Source: Nocardioides ginsengisegetis (GTDB lineage: Bacteria > Actinomycetota > Actinomycetes > Propionibacteriales > Nocardioidaceae). Taken from it: a DNA stretch of 64,000 nucleotides. The position numbers and the translations under genes are program-made. The notes under the pieces were generated by a model. The model had not been told where the DNA came from and made no database searches. It saw only the letters and a list, made by a program, of their open reading frames with translations. This document shows positions 15,558 to 26,308 of the stretch, piece after piece. Each line of letters begins with the position of its first letter. The first letter of the stretch is position 1. Location of the stretch: positions 2,155,001 through 2,219,000 of the forward strand of contig NZ_JACGXA010000001.1 in assembly GCF_014138045.1 (NCBI RefSeq), given 5' to 3'.

Positions 15558-16781
15558 GTGTCGACATTCCGTCCTGCCCGTTCCGGGTTCCTCCTCGGCC
15601 TCGTCCTCACCCTGGGCGCCGGCTTCCTCGTCGCCCTGACCGCGGCCGCCCCCGCCCAGGCCGACGGCCCCGGCGTGGGCTCGCCCTGGGTGGTCACCGT
15701 CGGTGACTCCTACATCTCCGGCGAGGCCGGCCGCTGGGCCGGCAGCTCCAACACCTCCAGCGCGTACGCCGATGCCCTCGGCTCGACCGCGTACTACGAC
15801 AACGGCACCAGCGAGACCATCGAGCGCTGCCACCGCAGCAAGTCCGCCGAGGCCTACATCGGTGGCGGCGTCAGCGGCATGAACCTCGCCTGCTCGGGCT
15901 CGCAGACCAACACCACCACCGGCAGCTACTTCAAGCCCGGTCTCGACTTCTACGACGACGGCGCGGGACACCTCGGCCAGGCCAAGCTGCTGCAGAACTT
16001 CGCCGGCACCCACAACGTGAAGATGGTCGCGGTCTCGATCGGCGGCAACGACTTCAACTTCGGCTCGATCGTCCAGACCTGCGTGAGCGACTTCCTGACC
16101 TCGCCCACCTGGGCCAAGGACTACTGCAAGGACGACAGCTCGGTCACGTCCAACTTCACCACCGCCAACGTCGCCGCCGTCCGCGCGCGCATTGCCGCGG
16201 CGTACACCAACATCCGCACGGCCATGCGCAACGCCGGCTACGCCGACACCTCGTGGACGCTGCTGGTGCAGAACTACGCCTCGCCGCTCCCCCGCGGCGC
16301 CGGGATCCGGTACGGCGAGTCCGGCTTCAGCCGGCAGGACACCGGCGGCTGCGGCTTCTGGAACTCCGACGCCGACTGGGCCAACGACGTGGCGCTGCCG
16401 ACGATCAACACCGCGGTGACCGGTGCCGCGACCGACGCCGGCCTGACCAACGTGAAGACCCTCAACCTGGTCTCGGCGTTCAACGGCCGCCGGCTGTGCG
16501 AGAACACCGTGGGCCTCTACGAGGAGAAGGGCCTGACCAGCTGGACCCAGGCCGGCGCGGTCGACAAGACCGAGTGGGTCAACCAGATCCGCACCGTCTC
16601 GACCTGCTGCTCGGGCTCGCCGTACTACGTCCAGGAGTCGCTGCACCCGAACTACTGGGCGCAGTTGGCCACCCGCTCCTGCGTGCGACAGGCCTACAAC
16701 GCCGGCGCCCCGCGCAGCGGGACCTGCACCATCTCCGGCACCGGGCTACTCAACGGCGAGCCCCGGATGGCGCTCAACTGA
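15558..16781 (+). CDS. Secreted SGNH/GDSL hydrolase
   Basis: A 407-residue exported esterase/lipase-type protein. Residues 1-35 form a signal peptide (basic start, long hydrophobic core, AAAPAQA cleavage site). The mature part begins close to the catalytic block GDSYISGE with Ser51. Block III is seen as SIGGNDF, and the catalytic His in ESLHPNYWAQ near the C-terminus. Several Cys pairs suggest disulfides in the extracellular space. The GTG start is preceded by GGGAGA 5 nt upstream. Substrate unknown. It is convergent with the phosphatase gene. Confidence 0.88.
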   Translation: MSTFRPARSGFLLGLVLTLGAGFLVALTAAAPAQADGPGVGSPWVVTVGDSYISGEAGRWAGSSNTSSAYADALGSTAYYDNGTSETIERCHRSKSAEAYIGGGVSGMNLACSGSQTNTTTGSYFKPGLDFYDDGAGHLGQAKLLQNFAGTHNVKMVAVSIGGNDFNFGSIVQTCVSDFLTSPTWAKDYCKDDSSVTSNFTTANVAAVRARIAAAYTNIRTAMRNAGYADTSWTLLVQNYASPLPRGAGIRYGESGFSRQDTGGCGFWNSDADWANDVALPTINTAVTGAATDAGLTNVKTLNLVSAFNGRRLCENTVGLYEEKGLTSWTQAGAVDKTEWVNQIRTVSTCCSGSPYYVQESLHPNYWAQLATRSCVRQAYNAGAPRSGTCTISGTGLLNGEPRMALN

Positions 16782-16811
16782 CGCTGGTCGGACGCGCCCC
16801 GGAGGGGATGC

Positions 16812-17960
16812 TCAGTCCACGACCATCGGGATGAGCATCTCCTCCGGCGTCAGCGACCCGTGCAGGCCGACGAGCGTGGCCTCGTAGGGGAAGTCGGTCG
16901 TCGAGAGGATCGCGGTGTCCGCGCGGCACGCGACGACGACGTCGCCGAGGCGCGGCAGCACGCCGGGGTGCACCACACCGAACCACCCGCGCTCGACCGC
17001 CGCCTGCCGGGTCATCACGTCGGCGCGGTCACCGAGGTGCTCGCGCCAGGTCGCGACGACGTCGTCGACGGCGCCGCGCTGACAGTAGAGGTGCCGGAAG
17101 CGGGCCTCGCCGCCCAGCAGCGCCACCCCGTCGCGGAGCTCGTGGACCTCGTCGACGTCGACGCGCGACTCCGGCGCGGAGTCGATCATCCCGTGGTCGG
17201 CGACGACGAGCAGCCGGGTCGCGGGCGGCAGCGTCTCGCGCAGCTGCTCGGCCTCGGAGTCGATCATCGACAGCTGCAGCAGCCACTGGCTCGACGCGAC
17301 GCCGTAGCGGTGCCCGGTCCAGTCGAGGTCGCCGTCGTAGAGGTAGGTCAGCGAGGGACGCTCCGACGACGCCTCCAGCACCGCCGCGATCCGCTCCCCC
17401 ACCTTGTCGGCGCCGACGAAGTCGGCACCGCGGTGGGCTGCGACGGTCAGGCCGGAGCCCGCGAAGGACCGCTTGTTCACCACGGTGACGGTCGCGCCAC
17501 GGCTGCGCAGCCGGGAGAAGGCGGTGGTGTGCGGCTGCCACTCGGTGGGGTCGACGTCCTTGTCCCACAACAGGGCGTTGAGCAGCTTGCCGGTGCCAGG
17601 CACGCGTGAGGTGAAGCCGACGAGGCCGTGCGCACCGGGCGTCAGGCCGGTCCCGAGCGAGGTCAGGCTGGTCGCCGTCGTGGACGGGACGCCCGCGGTC
17701 GCGGGCTCCTGGCCGACCAGCAGGCTCGAGAGGTACGGCGCGGCGTGGGCGTAGCGCTCGAGCAGCCGGGCGCCGAGCCCGTCGATGAGGAAGACGACGT
17801 ACGCCGGAGCGGGCGGCAGCACCAGGGTGCTCGGCTCCGGGTCGACCCCGGGGAGCAGCGGGGTGCCCAGCGCGTCGGCGACGGCCGGGACGACGTCGCC
17901 GAGCGAGCGCTGGTGGTACGCCGGCTCGACGAAGCCGACGTCCGGGACCCCGGGGCTCAC
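16812..17960 (-). CDS. Alkaline phosphatase superfamily protein (nucleotide pyrophosphatase-like)
   Basis: A 382-residue protein of the phosphodiesterase/nucleotide pyrophosphatase branch of the alkaline phosphatase superfamily. Metal and nucleophile motifs are present: [14 protein letters not shown] (first Asp), [15 protein letters not shown] with the Thr nucleophile, DWTGHRYG and VVADHGMID (metal His/Asp). No signal peptide or membrane helix is seen, so a cytosolic location is likely. The GTG start overlaps the TGA of the DUF5998 gene by 4 nt, so both genes are coupled. Substrate not known. Confidence 0.88.
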   Translation of the reverse strand: MSPGVPDVGFVEPAYHQRSLGDVVPAVADALGTPLLPGVDPEPSTLVLPPAPAYVVFLIDGLGARLLERYAHAAPYLSSLLVGQEPATAGVPSTTATSLTSLGTGLTPGAHGLVGFTSRVPGTGKLLNALLWDKDVDPTEWQPHTTAFSRLRSRGATVTVVNKRSFAGSGLTVAAHRGADFVGADKVGERIAAVLEASSERPSLTYLYDGDLDWTGHRYGVASSQWLLQLSMIDSEAEQLRETLPPATRLLVVADHGMIDSAPESRVDVDEVHELRDGVALLGGEARFRHLYCQRGAVDDVVATWREHLGDRADVMTRQAAVERGWFGVVHPGVLPRLGDVVVACRADTAILSTTDFPYEATLVGLHGSLTPEEMLIPMVVD

Positions 17961-18544
17961 GCCTGGTGGGTCCGCGCGGACAGCGACTCGGCGAAGGAGA
18001 GCAGCCCGGCGACGGCGTCCTTGCCGTCGGCGGCGGCCGAGACCCGCAGGGAGAAGTCGTCGGAGGCGAGCACGCCGGTGTAGCCGTGGTCGGCGTCGCA
18101 CTCGGGGTCGTTGCAGGCGGCCGGCTCGAGGTCGATCCGGCTGACGCCGCCCCAGCCGATGGTCATGACCGCCTCGGCCGCGGGCTGCGGGCCGGACGTC
18201 GGGTTGGCGATCATCCGGGTGACCACCACGGACTTCACGGCGCTCAGCCGCACCGCCTCGGTCGAGGTGGAGGTGTAGGGCTCGGGCAGCAGGTCGTCGC
18301 CGGTGTGCTCGTCGGTGTGCGCCAGCACCAGCCGGGTCGGCGTCAGCACGACGACGCTCAGGTGGCGGCGCACCTCGTCGCGCTCGAAGGTCGGCTCGTG
18401 GTGGACGTAGAACGACACCACCTGCTCGCCGCCGACCGCGGCCTCCACCCCGTCGGCCACGACCTCCGGGTAGTAGCCGGTGCGGTCGATGGCCTCCCTC
18501 AGCTCGAGGGCACGGTCGGAGTCGTCGGTCGTCCTGCTACGCAT
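17957..18544 (-). CDS. DUF5998 family protein
   Basis: A 195-residue actinobacterial protein of unknown function. It starts [20 protein letters not shown] and has a beta-rich middle ([31 protein letters not shown]) and a segment with [15 protein letters not shown], a possible Cys-containing metal site. The C-terminus is a helix ending in LSARTHQA. It is coupled by GTGA overlap to the phosphatase gene and sits 21 nt downstream of the GNAT/acyl-CoA ligase gene on the same strand. Confidence 0.85.
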   Translation of the reverse strand: MRSRTTDDSDRALELREAIDRTGYYPEVVADGVEAAVGGEQVVSFYVHHEPTFERDEVRRHLSVVVLTPTRLVLAHTDEHTGDDLLPEPYTSTSTEAVRLSAVKSVVVTRMIANPTSGPQPAAEAVMTIGWGGVSRIDLEPAACNDPECDADHGYTGVLASDDFSLRVSAAADGKDAVAGLLSFAESLSARTHQA

Positions 18545-18565
18545 GCGTGCAGTCTGTCACGCGGA

Positions 18566-21268
18566 TCAGTTCGGGATGGTGTCGCCGGGGTGGTCGGGCA
18601 TCCGGCGCACGAACCAGTCCGAGCGCGGGTCCGCCACCGGGTCGACCCGCGCGGCGGCGGTCAGCACCGTCGCACCGTTGGCGCCGGCCAGCACGAGCGA
18701 GAGCTCCAGCGAGCTGATCTGGGGTACGTCGTTCTGGAGCTGCGCCACCCGCCGGATCAGCCGCTCCACCTCGGCGACGTCGACGACCTCGCTGCCGCGG
18801 TAGCCGAAGAGCATCGGCGACGACTTGATCTCGCGGACCATGGCGGCGGCGTCGCGCTCCCCCAGCGGCGGGATCCGGTAGGCCTTGTCGGCGACCAGCT
18901 CGATGAGCGGACCGGAGATGCCGAAGGAGACGACCGGGCCGAACAGCGGGTCCTCGATGCTGCGGACTGCGATCGGGACTCCCGGCTGGGCGTTCTTCTG
19001 CACCACGAACCCGGCCTTGTCGGCGTCGGTGATCCGCATGTTGAGCGACTCCCAGGCGTCGTCCATCTCCTCGGGGGTGTCGATGTTGCGCCACACGTGG
19101 GCCTGGTCGGGCCGCTCGCGGAGGTGATCGGCGGTGGCCTTGAGCACGACGTCCCAGCCGAAGGCCGCACCGGCCTCGCGGGCCTCGTCGGCGTTGGCGA
19201 CGGGGCGCGCCGACCACAGCTCGATCCCGTAGGCGGCGAGCAGCTCGGTCAGCACGTCGTCGGCGAGCTCGGTCCCGTCGGGGTGCTCGGCCAGCAGCTT
19301 GTTGACGATCCGCTTGGCCGTGGCGTGGTCGACCTCGTCGGGGCCGGGCGGCGGGCCGTCGGGGGTGCGCAGCCACACGGCGTACTCGACCACGCGGGCG
19401 AGCGCGCGCACCGCGGCCTCGACGGCGGGGTAGGACGGCACCGAGCCGCGGCCGGCGGTGGAGCCGGCGACGTCGGGGACACGGAGCAGCTCGGGGACGC
19501 CCTCGGCGCCGAGGAAGGAGGAGACCAGCGGCTTGTCGGACTGCTCGCCCACCGCGGCCAGCACGTTGGCGACGTCCTCGCCGGAGACGTTGAGCGGCGG
19601 GATGTAGACGGCGACGACCGAGTCGACCTCCGGGTCGTCGATGGCCGCGTCGAGCGCGTCCTCGAAGTCCTCGGCGGTCGCGTCGGCGCCCAGCGGCACC
19701 GACTTGTTGACGACGAGGCCGACCGCCGCGGCGGCGTCGGCGGCCAGCAGGCCGAGCGCGTCGGAGTTGCCGACGATGGCGACCCGGCGTCCACGCGGCA
19801 GCGGCTGGTGGGCCAGCAGCTGCGCGACGTCGAACATCTCCTCGAGGGTGTCGACCTGGATCACGCCGGCCTGGCGGAACATCGCGTCGACGGCCTGCGG
19901 CGGCGCGGCGATCCGGCGGACCGCGTGGCCCATGGGCACGCCCTGGGTGGTGCGGCCGGACCGGACGGCGATGATCGGCTTGCGCAGCGAGACCCGGCGG
20001 GCGATGCGGGAGAACTTGCGCGGGTTGCCGATGGACTCGAGGTAGAGCAGCACGACCTCGGTGGAGTCGTCCTCCTCCCAGTACTGCAGGAGGTCGTTGC
20101 CCGAGACGTCGGCACGGTTGCCGGCGCTGACGAACGTCGACAGTCCCAGGCCCCGGTTGTTGACCTTCTCCAGGATCGCCGAGCCGAGCGCGCCGGACTG
20201 GCAGAAGAAGCCGGCGCGGCCACGCGGCGGCATCAGCGAGGACAGCGAGGCGTTGAGGCCGACCTGCGGGTCGGTGTTGATGATGCCCAGGCAGTTGGGG
20301 CCGATCAGGCGCAGCCCGTAGGAGCGGGACAGCCCCACGAGGCGGCGCTGCCGCTGACGGCCCTCCTCGCCGGTCTCGGCGAAGCCGGAGGAGATGACGA
20401 CCAGTCCGTGCACGCCCTTGGCGGCGCAGTCCAGGACCACGTCCTGCACGGCCTCGGCCGGCACGGCCACGATCGCCACGTCGACCTCGTCCGGGATCTC
20501 GGCCACGGACTTGTACGCCGGCATGCCGGACACCGCGGCCGCCGCCGGGTTGACGGCGTAGACGCGGCCGGTGAAGTCGCCCATCACCAGGTTGCGCACC
20601 AGCGCCTGGCCGATCGTGTCCTGCCGGCGGCTGGCGCCGATCACCGCGACCGAGCGCGGGTTGAAGAACTTGTGGATCGAGGCCGACTCCGCCTGGTGCT
20701 CGCGGTTGATCATCACGCCGATCGCGGTGTCGGTCGGATCGATCGGGAACTCCAGCATGAGGACGCCGTCCTCGTACTCGCTGGCCACCCGGTAGCCGGC
20801 GTCCCGGAAGGTCTGGATCATCCGGCTGTTGTCCGGCAGCACCTCGGCGACGAAGCGGTCGACCCCCCGCTCGCGGCCGGCCTGGGCGAGGTGCTCCAGC
20901 AGCAGCTGGGCGATGCCGCGGCCCTGGTGCTGGTCCTCCACGAGGAAGGCCACCTCGGCCTCGCGCGGGCGGACCACGTCGTACCGTCCGACGGCGATCA
21001 TCTTGCCCGACAGCGTGAGCACGAAGGCCACGCGGTTGACGTGGTCGACCTGGGTGAAGCGGGCGACGTCGCGCTCGGAGAGGTGCGGCATCGGGGAGAA
21101 GAAGCGGTAGTACTTCGACTGGTCCGACACCCGGGCGTAGAACTCCACGAGCAGCTCGGCGTCGGCGGACGTGATCGGCCGGATGTGGGCCGTGCGTCCG
21201 TCCCGCAGCAGGACGTCGGCCTCCCAGTGCCTCGGGGGGGCCTCGTCGGAGGAAGTCACGCCAGTCAC
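18566..21268 (-). CDS. GNAT acetyltransferase fused to NDP-forming acyl-CoA ligase-like domains
   Basis: A 900-residue protein. Residues 1 to about 190 are a GNAT domain ([29 protein letters not shown] for acetyl-CoA binding). Then come a CoA-binding domain ([12 protein letters not shown]), a succinyl-CoA-ligase-like part with [14 protein letters not shown] and [10 protein letters not shown], and a C-terminal ATP-grasp-like domain. This layout is shared by protein lysine acetyltransferases that control acyl-CoA synthetases in actinobacteria. Whether the ligase half is catalytic is open: the phosphohistidine loop of true acetate-CoA ligases is not evident. The GTG at 21268 is chosen over one 9 nt downstream because TAGATT lies 7 nt before it. 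Divergent from parC. Confidence 0.88.
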   Translation of the reverse strand: MTGVTSSDEAPPRHWEADVLLRDGRTAHIRPITSADAELLVEFYARVSDQSKYYRFFSPMPHLSERDVARFTQVDHVNRVAFVLTLSGKMIAVGRYDVVRPREAEVAFLVEDQHQGRGIAQLLLEHLAQAGRERGVDRFVAEVLPDNSRMIQTFRDAGYRVASEYEDGVLMLEFPIDPTDTAIGVMINREHQAESASIHKFFNPRSVAVIGASRRQDTIGQALVRNLVMGDFTGRVYAVNPAAAAVSGMPAYKSVAEIPDEVDVAIVAVPAEAVQDVVLDCAAKGVHGLVVISSGFAETGEEGRQRQRRLVGLSRSYGLRLIGPNCLGIINTDPQVGLNASLSSLMPPRGRAGFFCQSGALGSAILEKVNNRGLGLSTFVSAGNRADVSGNDLLQYWEEDDSTEVVLLYLESIGNPRKFSRIARRVSLRKPIIAVRSGRTTQGVPMGHAVRRIAAPPQAVDAMFRQAGVIQVDTLEEMFDVAQLLAHQPLPRGRRVAIVGNSDALGLLAADAAAAVGLVVNKSVPLGADATAEDFEDALDAAIDDPEVDSVVAVYIPPLNVSGEDVANVLAAVGEQSDKPLVSSFLGAEGVPELLRVPDVAGSTAGRGSVPSYPAVEAAVRALARVVEYAVWLRTPDGPPPGPDEVDHATAKRIVNKLLAEHPDGTELADDVLTELLAAYGIELWSARPVANADEAREAGAAFGWDVVLKATADHLRERPDQAHVWRNIDTPEEMDDAWESLNMRITDADKAGFVVQKNAQPGVPIAVRSIEDPLFGPVVSFGISGPLIELVADKAYRIPPLGERDAAAMVREIKSSPMLFGYRGSEVVDVAEVERLIRRVAQLQNDVPQISSLELSLVLAGANGATVLTAAARVDPVADPRSDWFVRRMPDHPGDTIPN

Positions 21269-21275
21269 ACGGGGA

Positions 21276-21281
21276 AATCTA
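21276..21281 (-). promoter_or_regulatory. -10 hexamer TAGATT of the GNAT/acyl-CoA ligase gene
   Basis: TAGATT on the minus strand, 7 nt before the GTG at 21268. No Shine-Dalgarno lies between, so a leaderless message is likely, and this decides the start. Confidence 0.5.
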
Positions 21282-21346
21282 GCGTGCAGGGGCCAACGCG
21301 GCGTGCCCGTGCGGAATCCCGGAACATCAGCAAGGACAATGGACCC

Positions 21347-23821
21347 ATGGCGCGGCGTACGACGAAGCAGGACCTGCCCGACGACTTCGAGGAGCACATC
21401 CTCGACATCGACGTGGGCGACGAGATGCGTTCCTCCTTCCTGGAGTACGCCTACTCCGTCATCTACTCGCGCGCGCTCCCGGATGCTCGCGACGGCCTCA
21501 AGCCCGTGCAGCGCCGGATCCTCTACACGATGAACGACATGGGCCTGCGGCCCGACCGCGGCCACGTCAAGAGCGCGCGCGTCGTCGGTGAGGTCATGGG
21601 TCGGCTGCACCCCCACGGCGACAGCGCGATCTACGACGCGATGGTGCGGATGGCCCAGCCCTGGTCGATGCGGGTGCCGTTCATCGACGGGCACGGCAAC
21701 TTCGGCTCGCCGGACGACTCCCCCGCCGCCATGCGTTACACCGAGGCGCGGATGGCCCCGGCCGCCGTGGCGATGACGGCCTCGATCGACGAGGACACGG
21801 TCGACTTCAAGCCCAACTACGACAGCCGGGAGTTCGAGCCGTCGGTGCTGCCGGCCGCGATCCCCAACCTGATCGTCAACGGCACGACCGGCATCGCGGT
21901 CGGCATGGCCACCAACATCGCGCCGCACAACCTGGTCGAGGTCGTCCAGGCCCTGCGCCACCTGATCCTGCACCCCGGGACCGACGTCGACGGGCTGATG
22001 CGCTTCATCCCGGGCCCCGACCTGCCGACCGGCGGCAAGATCGTCGGCCTCGAGGGCATCCGCGACGCCTACCTGACCGGCCGGGGCGTGTTCAAGATGC
22101 GCGCCACCGCCCGGATCGAGACGATCGGTCGCCGCAAGGGCATCGTGATCACCGAGCTCCCCTACGGCGTGGGCACCGAGAAGGTCGTCGAGCGGATCAA
22201 GGTCCTCGTCCAGGGCAAGAAGATCCAGGGCATCTCCGACATCAAGGACCTCACCGATCGCAGCAACGGTCTGCGGCTCGTCATCGAGGTCAAGAACGGC
22301 TTCCACCCCGAGGCGCTCCTCGAGCAGCTCTACCGGCAGACGCCGATGGAGGACTCGTTCGGCATCAACACCGTCGCGCTCGTCGACGGCCAGCCGCGCA
22401 CGCTGGGCCTCAAGGAGATGCTCGAGGTCTTCCTCGGGCACCGGTACGACGTCGTGCGCCGCCGCTCGCAGTTCCGGCGTACCAAGGCCGCCGACCGGCT
22501 GCACCTGGTCGAGGGGCTGCTCATCGCGATCCTGGACATCGACGAGGTCATCCAGCTGATCCGGACCAGCGACAACTCCGAGATGGCGCGCGGGCGGCTG
22601 ATGTCGGTCTTCGACCTGACCGAGCCGCAGGCGACGTACATCCTCGACATGCAGCTGCGCCGGCTGACGAAGTTCAGCAAGATCGAGCTGGAGAAGGAGC
22701 AGTCCGAGCTCCAGCGCACCATCGAGGAGCTCGACGCGATCCTCGGCGACGAGGCGCTGCTGCGGAAGGTCGTCTCCGACGAGCTGGCCGAGGTCGCCAA
22801 GACCTACGGCACGCCCCGACGCACCGTGCTGCTGGAGTCGGCAGGCACCACCGTGACCGCCACGGCCGTGCCGCTCGAGGTGGCCGACGACCCGTGCTTC
22901 GCCTTCCTGTCCTCCAGCGGCCTGCTGGCCCGCTCGTCCTCCGACGAGGCGCTGGGGTCGGGAGGCGGCCGCACCAACCACGACGTGATCGTCTCGGCGG
23001 TCCGCACCACCGTGCGCGGCGAGATCGGGGCGGTCACCTCGCGCGGCCGGGTGCTCAAGCTGGGCGTGCTCGACCTGCCCTCGATCCCGGGCTCGGCCAA
23101 CGACCCCAACCTCCAGGGCGGGGTGCCGCTGAGCGAGGTGCTCCTCCTCGAGCCCGGCGAGCGCGCCCTCGCGCTGACCTCGCTGCCCACCGACGGCCCG
23201 GGCCTCGCGCTCGGCACCCGCCAGGGCGTCGTCAAGCGGGTCAACCCCGAGGTCCTCGGCAAGGACGAGTGGGAGGTGATCGGGCTCAAGGACGGTGACG
23301 AGGTCGTCGGCGCGCTCGACCTGGTCACGGGCCAGGAGACCCTCTGCTTCATCAGCACCGACGCCCAGCTGCTGCACTTCGGCGCCGACGGCGTCCGCCC
23401 GCAGGGCCGCTCCGGCGGCGGCATCGCCGGCATCCGGCTCTCGCCCGGCGAGCACGTCCGGTGGTTCGGCGCCGTCGACCCGGCCACGGCCGTGGTCGTC
23501 ACCTCGTCCGGCTCCTCGACCGCGCTGCCCGGCACCGAGCCCGGCCTGGTCAAGGTGACCCCGTTCACCGAGTACCCACCCAAGGGCCGCGCGACCGGCG
23601 GCGTCCGCTGCCACCGCTTCCTCAAGGGCGAGGACGCCCTGGTGTTCGCCTGGGCGGGCGACGCTCCTGCGCGGGCGGCCGCCTCCAGCGGCGCGCCGGT
23701 CGACCTGCCCGAGGCCAACGGGCGGCGGGACGGCTCCGGCGTGCCGCTGAGCCAGGCCCTGCACGCCTGTGCCGGCCCCGTCGGCCTGCGGCTGCCCGCA
23801 GCCACCTCTGTGGAAGGGTGA
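21347..23821 (+). CDS. parC: DNA topoisomerase IV subunit A
   Basis: An 824-residue type IIA topoisomerase A subunit. It starts with the breakage-reunion domain ([21 protein letters not shown] split across residues 30-50, [12 protein letters not shown]) and has the catalytic Tyr131 in [10 protein letters not shown]. The coiled-coil gate region is near residues 420-480 and the C-terminal beta-pinwheel follows. The canonical GyrA box is replaced by RPQGRSGGG, so topoisomerase IV (decatenation) is favoured over gyrase; the partner ParE is encoded at 28233-30314. AAGGA lies 10 nt before ATG. The lipoprotein gene begins 4 nt after the stop. Confidence 0.9.
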   Translation: MARRTTKQDLPDDFEEHILDIDVGDEMRSSFLEYAYSVIYSRALPDARDGLKPVQRRILYTMNDMGLRPDRGHVKSARVVGEVMGRLHPHGDSAIYDAMVRMAQPWSMRVPFIDGHGNFGSPDDSPAAMRYTEARMAPAAVAMTASIDEDTVDFKPNYDSREFEPSVLPAAIPNLIVNGTTGIAVGMATNIAPHNLVEVVQALRHLILHPGTDVDGLMRFIPGPDLPTGGKIVGLEGIRDAYLTGRGVFKMRATARIETIGRRKGIVITELPYGVGTEKVVERIKVLVQGKKIQGISDIKDLTDRSNGLRLVIEVKNGFHPEALLEQLYRQTPMEDSFGINTVALVDGQPRTLGLKEMLEVFLGHRYDVVRRRSQFRRTKAADRLHLVEGLLIAILDIDEVIQLIRTSDNSEMARGRLMSVFDLTEPQATYILDMQLRRLTKFSKIELEKEQSELQRTIEELDAILGDEALLRKVVSDELAEVAKTYGTPRRTVLLESAGTTVTATAVPLEVADDPCFAFLSSSGLLARSSSDEALGSGGGRTNHDVIVSAVRTTVRGEIGAVTSRGRVLKLGVLDLPSIPGSANDPNLQGGVPLSEVLLLEPGERALALTSLPTDGPGLALGTRQGVVKRVNPEVLGKDEWEVIGLKDGDEVVGALDLVTGQETLCFISTDAQLLHFGADGVRPQGRSGGGIAGIRLSPGEHVRWFGAVDPATAVVVTSSGSSTALPGTEPGLVKVTPFTEYPPKGRATGGVRCHRFLKGEDALVFAWAGDAPARAAASSGAPVDLPEANGRRDGSGVPLSQALHACAGPVGLRLPAATSVEG

Positions 23822-23825
23822 CGCC

Positions 23826-24539
23826 ATGCTCCCTCCCACGACGCGACTCGCTGCCCTCCTGCTCGCCGGCGCCGTGACCCTCTCCGGCGCCCTGAGCGGC
23901 TGCAGCGGCGCTGACTCCCACGCCTCGGACGGCAAGTCGCCCGAGCAGGTGCTGGCGCAGGCGAAGTCGACGCTCGACGACACCACCGGCGTCAACATCT
24001 CGCTGTCCACCAAGGACCTGCCCGCCGGCGTCCAGGGCATCCAGGACGCCTCCGGCATCGGCACCCACGCACCCGCCTTCGACGGCAGCATCACCGTCGT
24101 GCTCGCCGGCCAGCCCTTCGACGTACCGGTGATCGCGGTCGACGGCAAGGTCTATGCCCAGATCCCGCTGACCCCGGGCTGGCAGGACGTCGACCCGGCC
24201 GACTACGGCGCTCCGGACCCGGCCCAGCTGATGAGCCCGGACCAGGGCTTCTCCTCGCTGCTCGCGGCCACCACGGACCTCAAGGAGGGCGACAGCGTCC
24301 GCGGCGGCGCCGACAACTCCGAGATCCTCACCGAGTACACCGGCACCGTCCCCGACACCGCGGTCAAGAACGTCATCCCGAGCGCGTCGGGCGACTTCGA
24401 CGCGACCTACACGGTCACCAGCGACGGCGAGCTCCGCGAGGCCACCCTCACGGGCGTGTTCTACGCCGACTCCGACTCGATGACCTACACGATCGGCTTC
24501 GACGACTACGGGACCGACAAGGACATCACGGCCCCATGA
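23826..24539 (+). CDS. LppX/LprG-family lipoprotein
   Basis: A 237-residue lipoprotein. The signal peptide ends in the lipobox ALSGC with Cys26 as the lipid-modified residue. The mature part has the LppX_LprAFG look: repeated beta strands and hydrophobic cavity-forming segments (VNISLSTKDLP, ITVVLAGQPFDVPVIAVDGKVYAQIPL split here by position 100-125, ATYTVTSDGELREATL). In mycobacteria LprG carries triacylated lipids across the periplasm for the transporter P55, encoded next door. Here too an MFS gene overlaps the stop by 4 nt (ATGA). GGAAGG lies 8 nt upstream of ATG. Confidence 0.88.
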   Translation: MLPPTTRLAALLLAGAVTLSGALSGCSGADSHASDGKSPEQVLAQAKSTLDDTTGVNISLSTKDLPAGVQGIQDASGIGTHAPAFDGSITVVLAGQPFDVPVIAVDGKVYAQIPLTPGWQDVDPADYGAPDPAQLMSPDQGFSSLLAATTDLKEGDSVRGGADNSEILTEYTGTVPDTAVKNVIPSASGDFDATYTVTSDGELREATLTGVFYADSDSMTYTIGFDDYGTDKDITAP

Positions 24540-26287
24540 GGTCGGCCCGGCTCCTGCTGGGCCTCGCGGCGGTCGCCGTCGCGTTCGCCGCGGCCGACAC
24601 CTACGTCGTGGTGCTGGCCCTGCCGGACATGATGGGCAGCGTCGGCATCCCGATCGACCAGCTCCAGCGCGCGGCCCCGATCGTCTCGGGGTTCCTGCTC
24701 GGGTACGTCGCGATGCTCCCGCTGATCGGCCGGATCGCCGACCTGCGCGGCCGGGTGCCGGTGCTGGTCGCCGCGCTGGTGCTCTTCGCCGCCGGCTCGC
24801 TGGTCACCACGCTGGCCTACGACATGCCGACCCTGGTGGGCGGCCGGTTCCTCCAGGGCGTCGGCGGCGGCGGGCTCGTCCCGGCCACGCTGGCGCTCGT
24901 CGCGGACCTCTACCCCACCGAGCGCCGCGGCGTGCCCCTCGGCGTCGTCTCCGCCGTCCAGGAGCTCGGCAGCGTGATCGGGCCGCTGTTCGGCGCGCTC
25001 GTCCTCGCCGTCGCCGACTGGCGGGCGATCTTCCTGGTCAACCTCGCGGTCGGGCTCGTCCTCGCCGCCGCGATCCGCGGTCTCTCGGTGGCCGAGGAGA
25101 GAGCGCCAGCGAGCGTCTCGAGGCCCGCACGCCCGGACCTGGTCGGCGCGGTCCTCCTCGCCCTCACGCTCGTCACCGGAGCGCTCGCCTTCACCCGGCC
25201 CAGCCAGCTCATGCGCGACCTGACGTGGGGCCAGCTCTTCATCCCGTGGGCCGGCGACGGACGCTGGCTGACCCCGCTCGGCACGGTCGCGATCATGACC
25301 GCCGTCCTGTTCGTGGCCCGCTGCCTGACTGCCCGGCGCCCGCTGGTCGACCTGCGCGGCTGGGGCCGGAGCATGCGCGAGGCCGACCTGGTCGGCGCCC
25401 TCTTCCTGGCCGCCGCGCTGGCGGGCGTGATCCTCGCCTTCGCGACCGCCGACCCGAAGGTGCAGGTCTTCTCCGACCAGGGGCTCTGGTACCTCCTCGG
25501 CGCCGCGGTCGCCGCCGTCGGCTTCGCCGTCCACCTGCGCCGGGCCGAGGCGCCGCTGGTGCCGCGCGGTGCCCTGCGCCGCGCCCCGGCCTGGGGCGCG
25601 ATGCTCGTCAGCTTCTTCATCGGGGCGGCGCTGATCGCGGCCCTCATCGACATCCCCATCTTCGCCCGGACCACCGTCTACCCCGACTCGCAGCTGTCTG
25701 CCGCGCTGGTCCTCGTCCGCTTCCTCGTCGCCCTGCCCGTGGGCGCGGTCCTCGGCGGATACCTCACCCGGACCCTCCCGGCCGGCGTCGTGACGGCCGT
25801 GGGCATGGTCCTGGCGGCGATCGGCTTCACGCTGATGAGCCACTGGGGCCTCTCCAGCCTGGACGACCTGTCCGCGAACGTCCCCCTCCTGCTGGGCGGC
25901 TTCGGCTTCGGACTGGCCCTGGCGCCGGTCAACGCCGCCGTCCTGGCCAGCACCGACGACGAGGTGCACGGCCTGTCCGCCGCGCTGGTCGTGGTGAGCA
26001 GGATGGTCGGGATGCTGGTCGGGATCTCGGCACTGACCACGATCGGGCTGCGGCGCTACTACGCCGAGCAGGCCGATCTGCCCACCGCCCGCGAGGTCTG
26101 CCACGGCTCCAGCCGCTGCCAGGAGTTCAGCGACCTGCTGCGTGTCGCAGGCATCGCGCAGGAGCACACCGTCTTCGCCGGTGCCGCCGTCTGTGCCGTG
26201 CTCGCCGCTGTGCTCGCCCTCGCCCTGTTCCGTACGGCGCGCACGCGGGCTGTCCACACTGCGCAGGTGCTCCGCGCCGGCGGCTGA
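24536..26287 (+). CDS. MFS transporter, P55-like (DHA2 type, about 14 helices)
   Basis: A 583-residue membrane protein with about 14 hydrophobic segments, the size and helix number of drug/lipid exporters of the DHA2 group. Motif A appears as GRIADLRGRVPVL; motif C-like glycines follow in VQELGSVIGPLFG. It overlaps the LprG-like lipoprotein gene by 4 nt, the arrangement of lprG-p55 in mycobacteria, where the pair exports lipids and affects drug tolerance. That function is inferred from context. The linker after the sixth helix (about residues 186-197) is encoded by a sequence that resembles an intergenic palindromic repeat. Confidence 0.88.
   Translation: MRSARLLLGLAAVAVAFAAADTYVVVLALPDMMGSVGIPIDQLQRAAPIVSGFLLGYVAMLPLIGRIADLRGRVPVLVAALVLFAAGSLVTTLAYDMPTLVGGRFLQGVGGGGLVPATLALVADLYPTERRGVPLGVVSAVQELGSVIGPLFGALVLAVADWRAIFLVNLAVGLVLAAAIRGLSVAEERAPASVSRPARPDLVGAVLLALTLVTGALAFTRPSQLMRDLTWGQLFIPWAGDGRWLTPLGTVAIMTAVLFVARCLTARRPLVDLRGWGRSMREADLVGALFLAAALAGVILAFATADPKVQVFSDQGLWYLLGAAVAAVGFAVHLRRAEAPLVPRGALRRAPAWGAMLVSFFIGAALIAALIDIPIFARTTVYPDSQLSAALVLVRFLVALPVGAVLGGYLTRTLPAGVVTAVGMVLAAIGFTLMSHWGLSSLDDLSANVPLLLGGFGFGLALAPVNAAVLASTDDEVHGLSAALVVVSRMVGMLVGISALTTIGLRRYYAEQADLPTAREVCHGSSRCQEFSDLLRVAGIAQEHTVFAGAAVCAVLAAVLALALFRTARTRAVHTAQVLRAGG
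25093..25126. repeat. Intergenic-type repeat inside the MFS gene
   Basis: The run contains GAGCGCCAGCGAGCGTCTCG followed by AGGCCC, the complement of a CTCGAGACGCTCGCTGGCGC motif that I recall as common between Nocardioides genes. Here it is in frame and encodes the hydrophilic linker EERAPASVSRP. Recognition is from memory, not from a search. Confidence 0.45.
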
Positions 26288-26295
26288 GGATTCGC

Positions 26296-26301
26296 TAGCG
26301 T
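26296..26301 (+). promoter_or_regulatory. -10 hexamer TAGCGT of the carbonic anhydrase gene
   Basis: TAGCGT 7 nt before the GTG at 26309; leaderless spacing. Confidence 0.5.
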
Positions 26302-26308
26302 CACCCCC

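Noticed and set aside
17966..21346. Very long open frame on the plus strand opposite DUF5998 and the GNAT/ligase gene
   Set aside because: It is the antisense of well-recognised genes; its product is low-complexity Gly/Arg/Asp/His-rich sequence typical of high-GC shadow frames.
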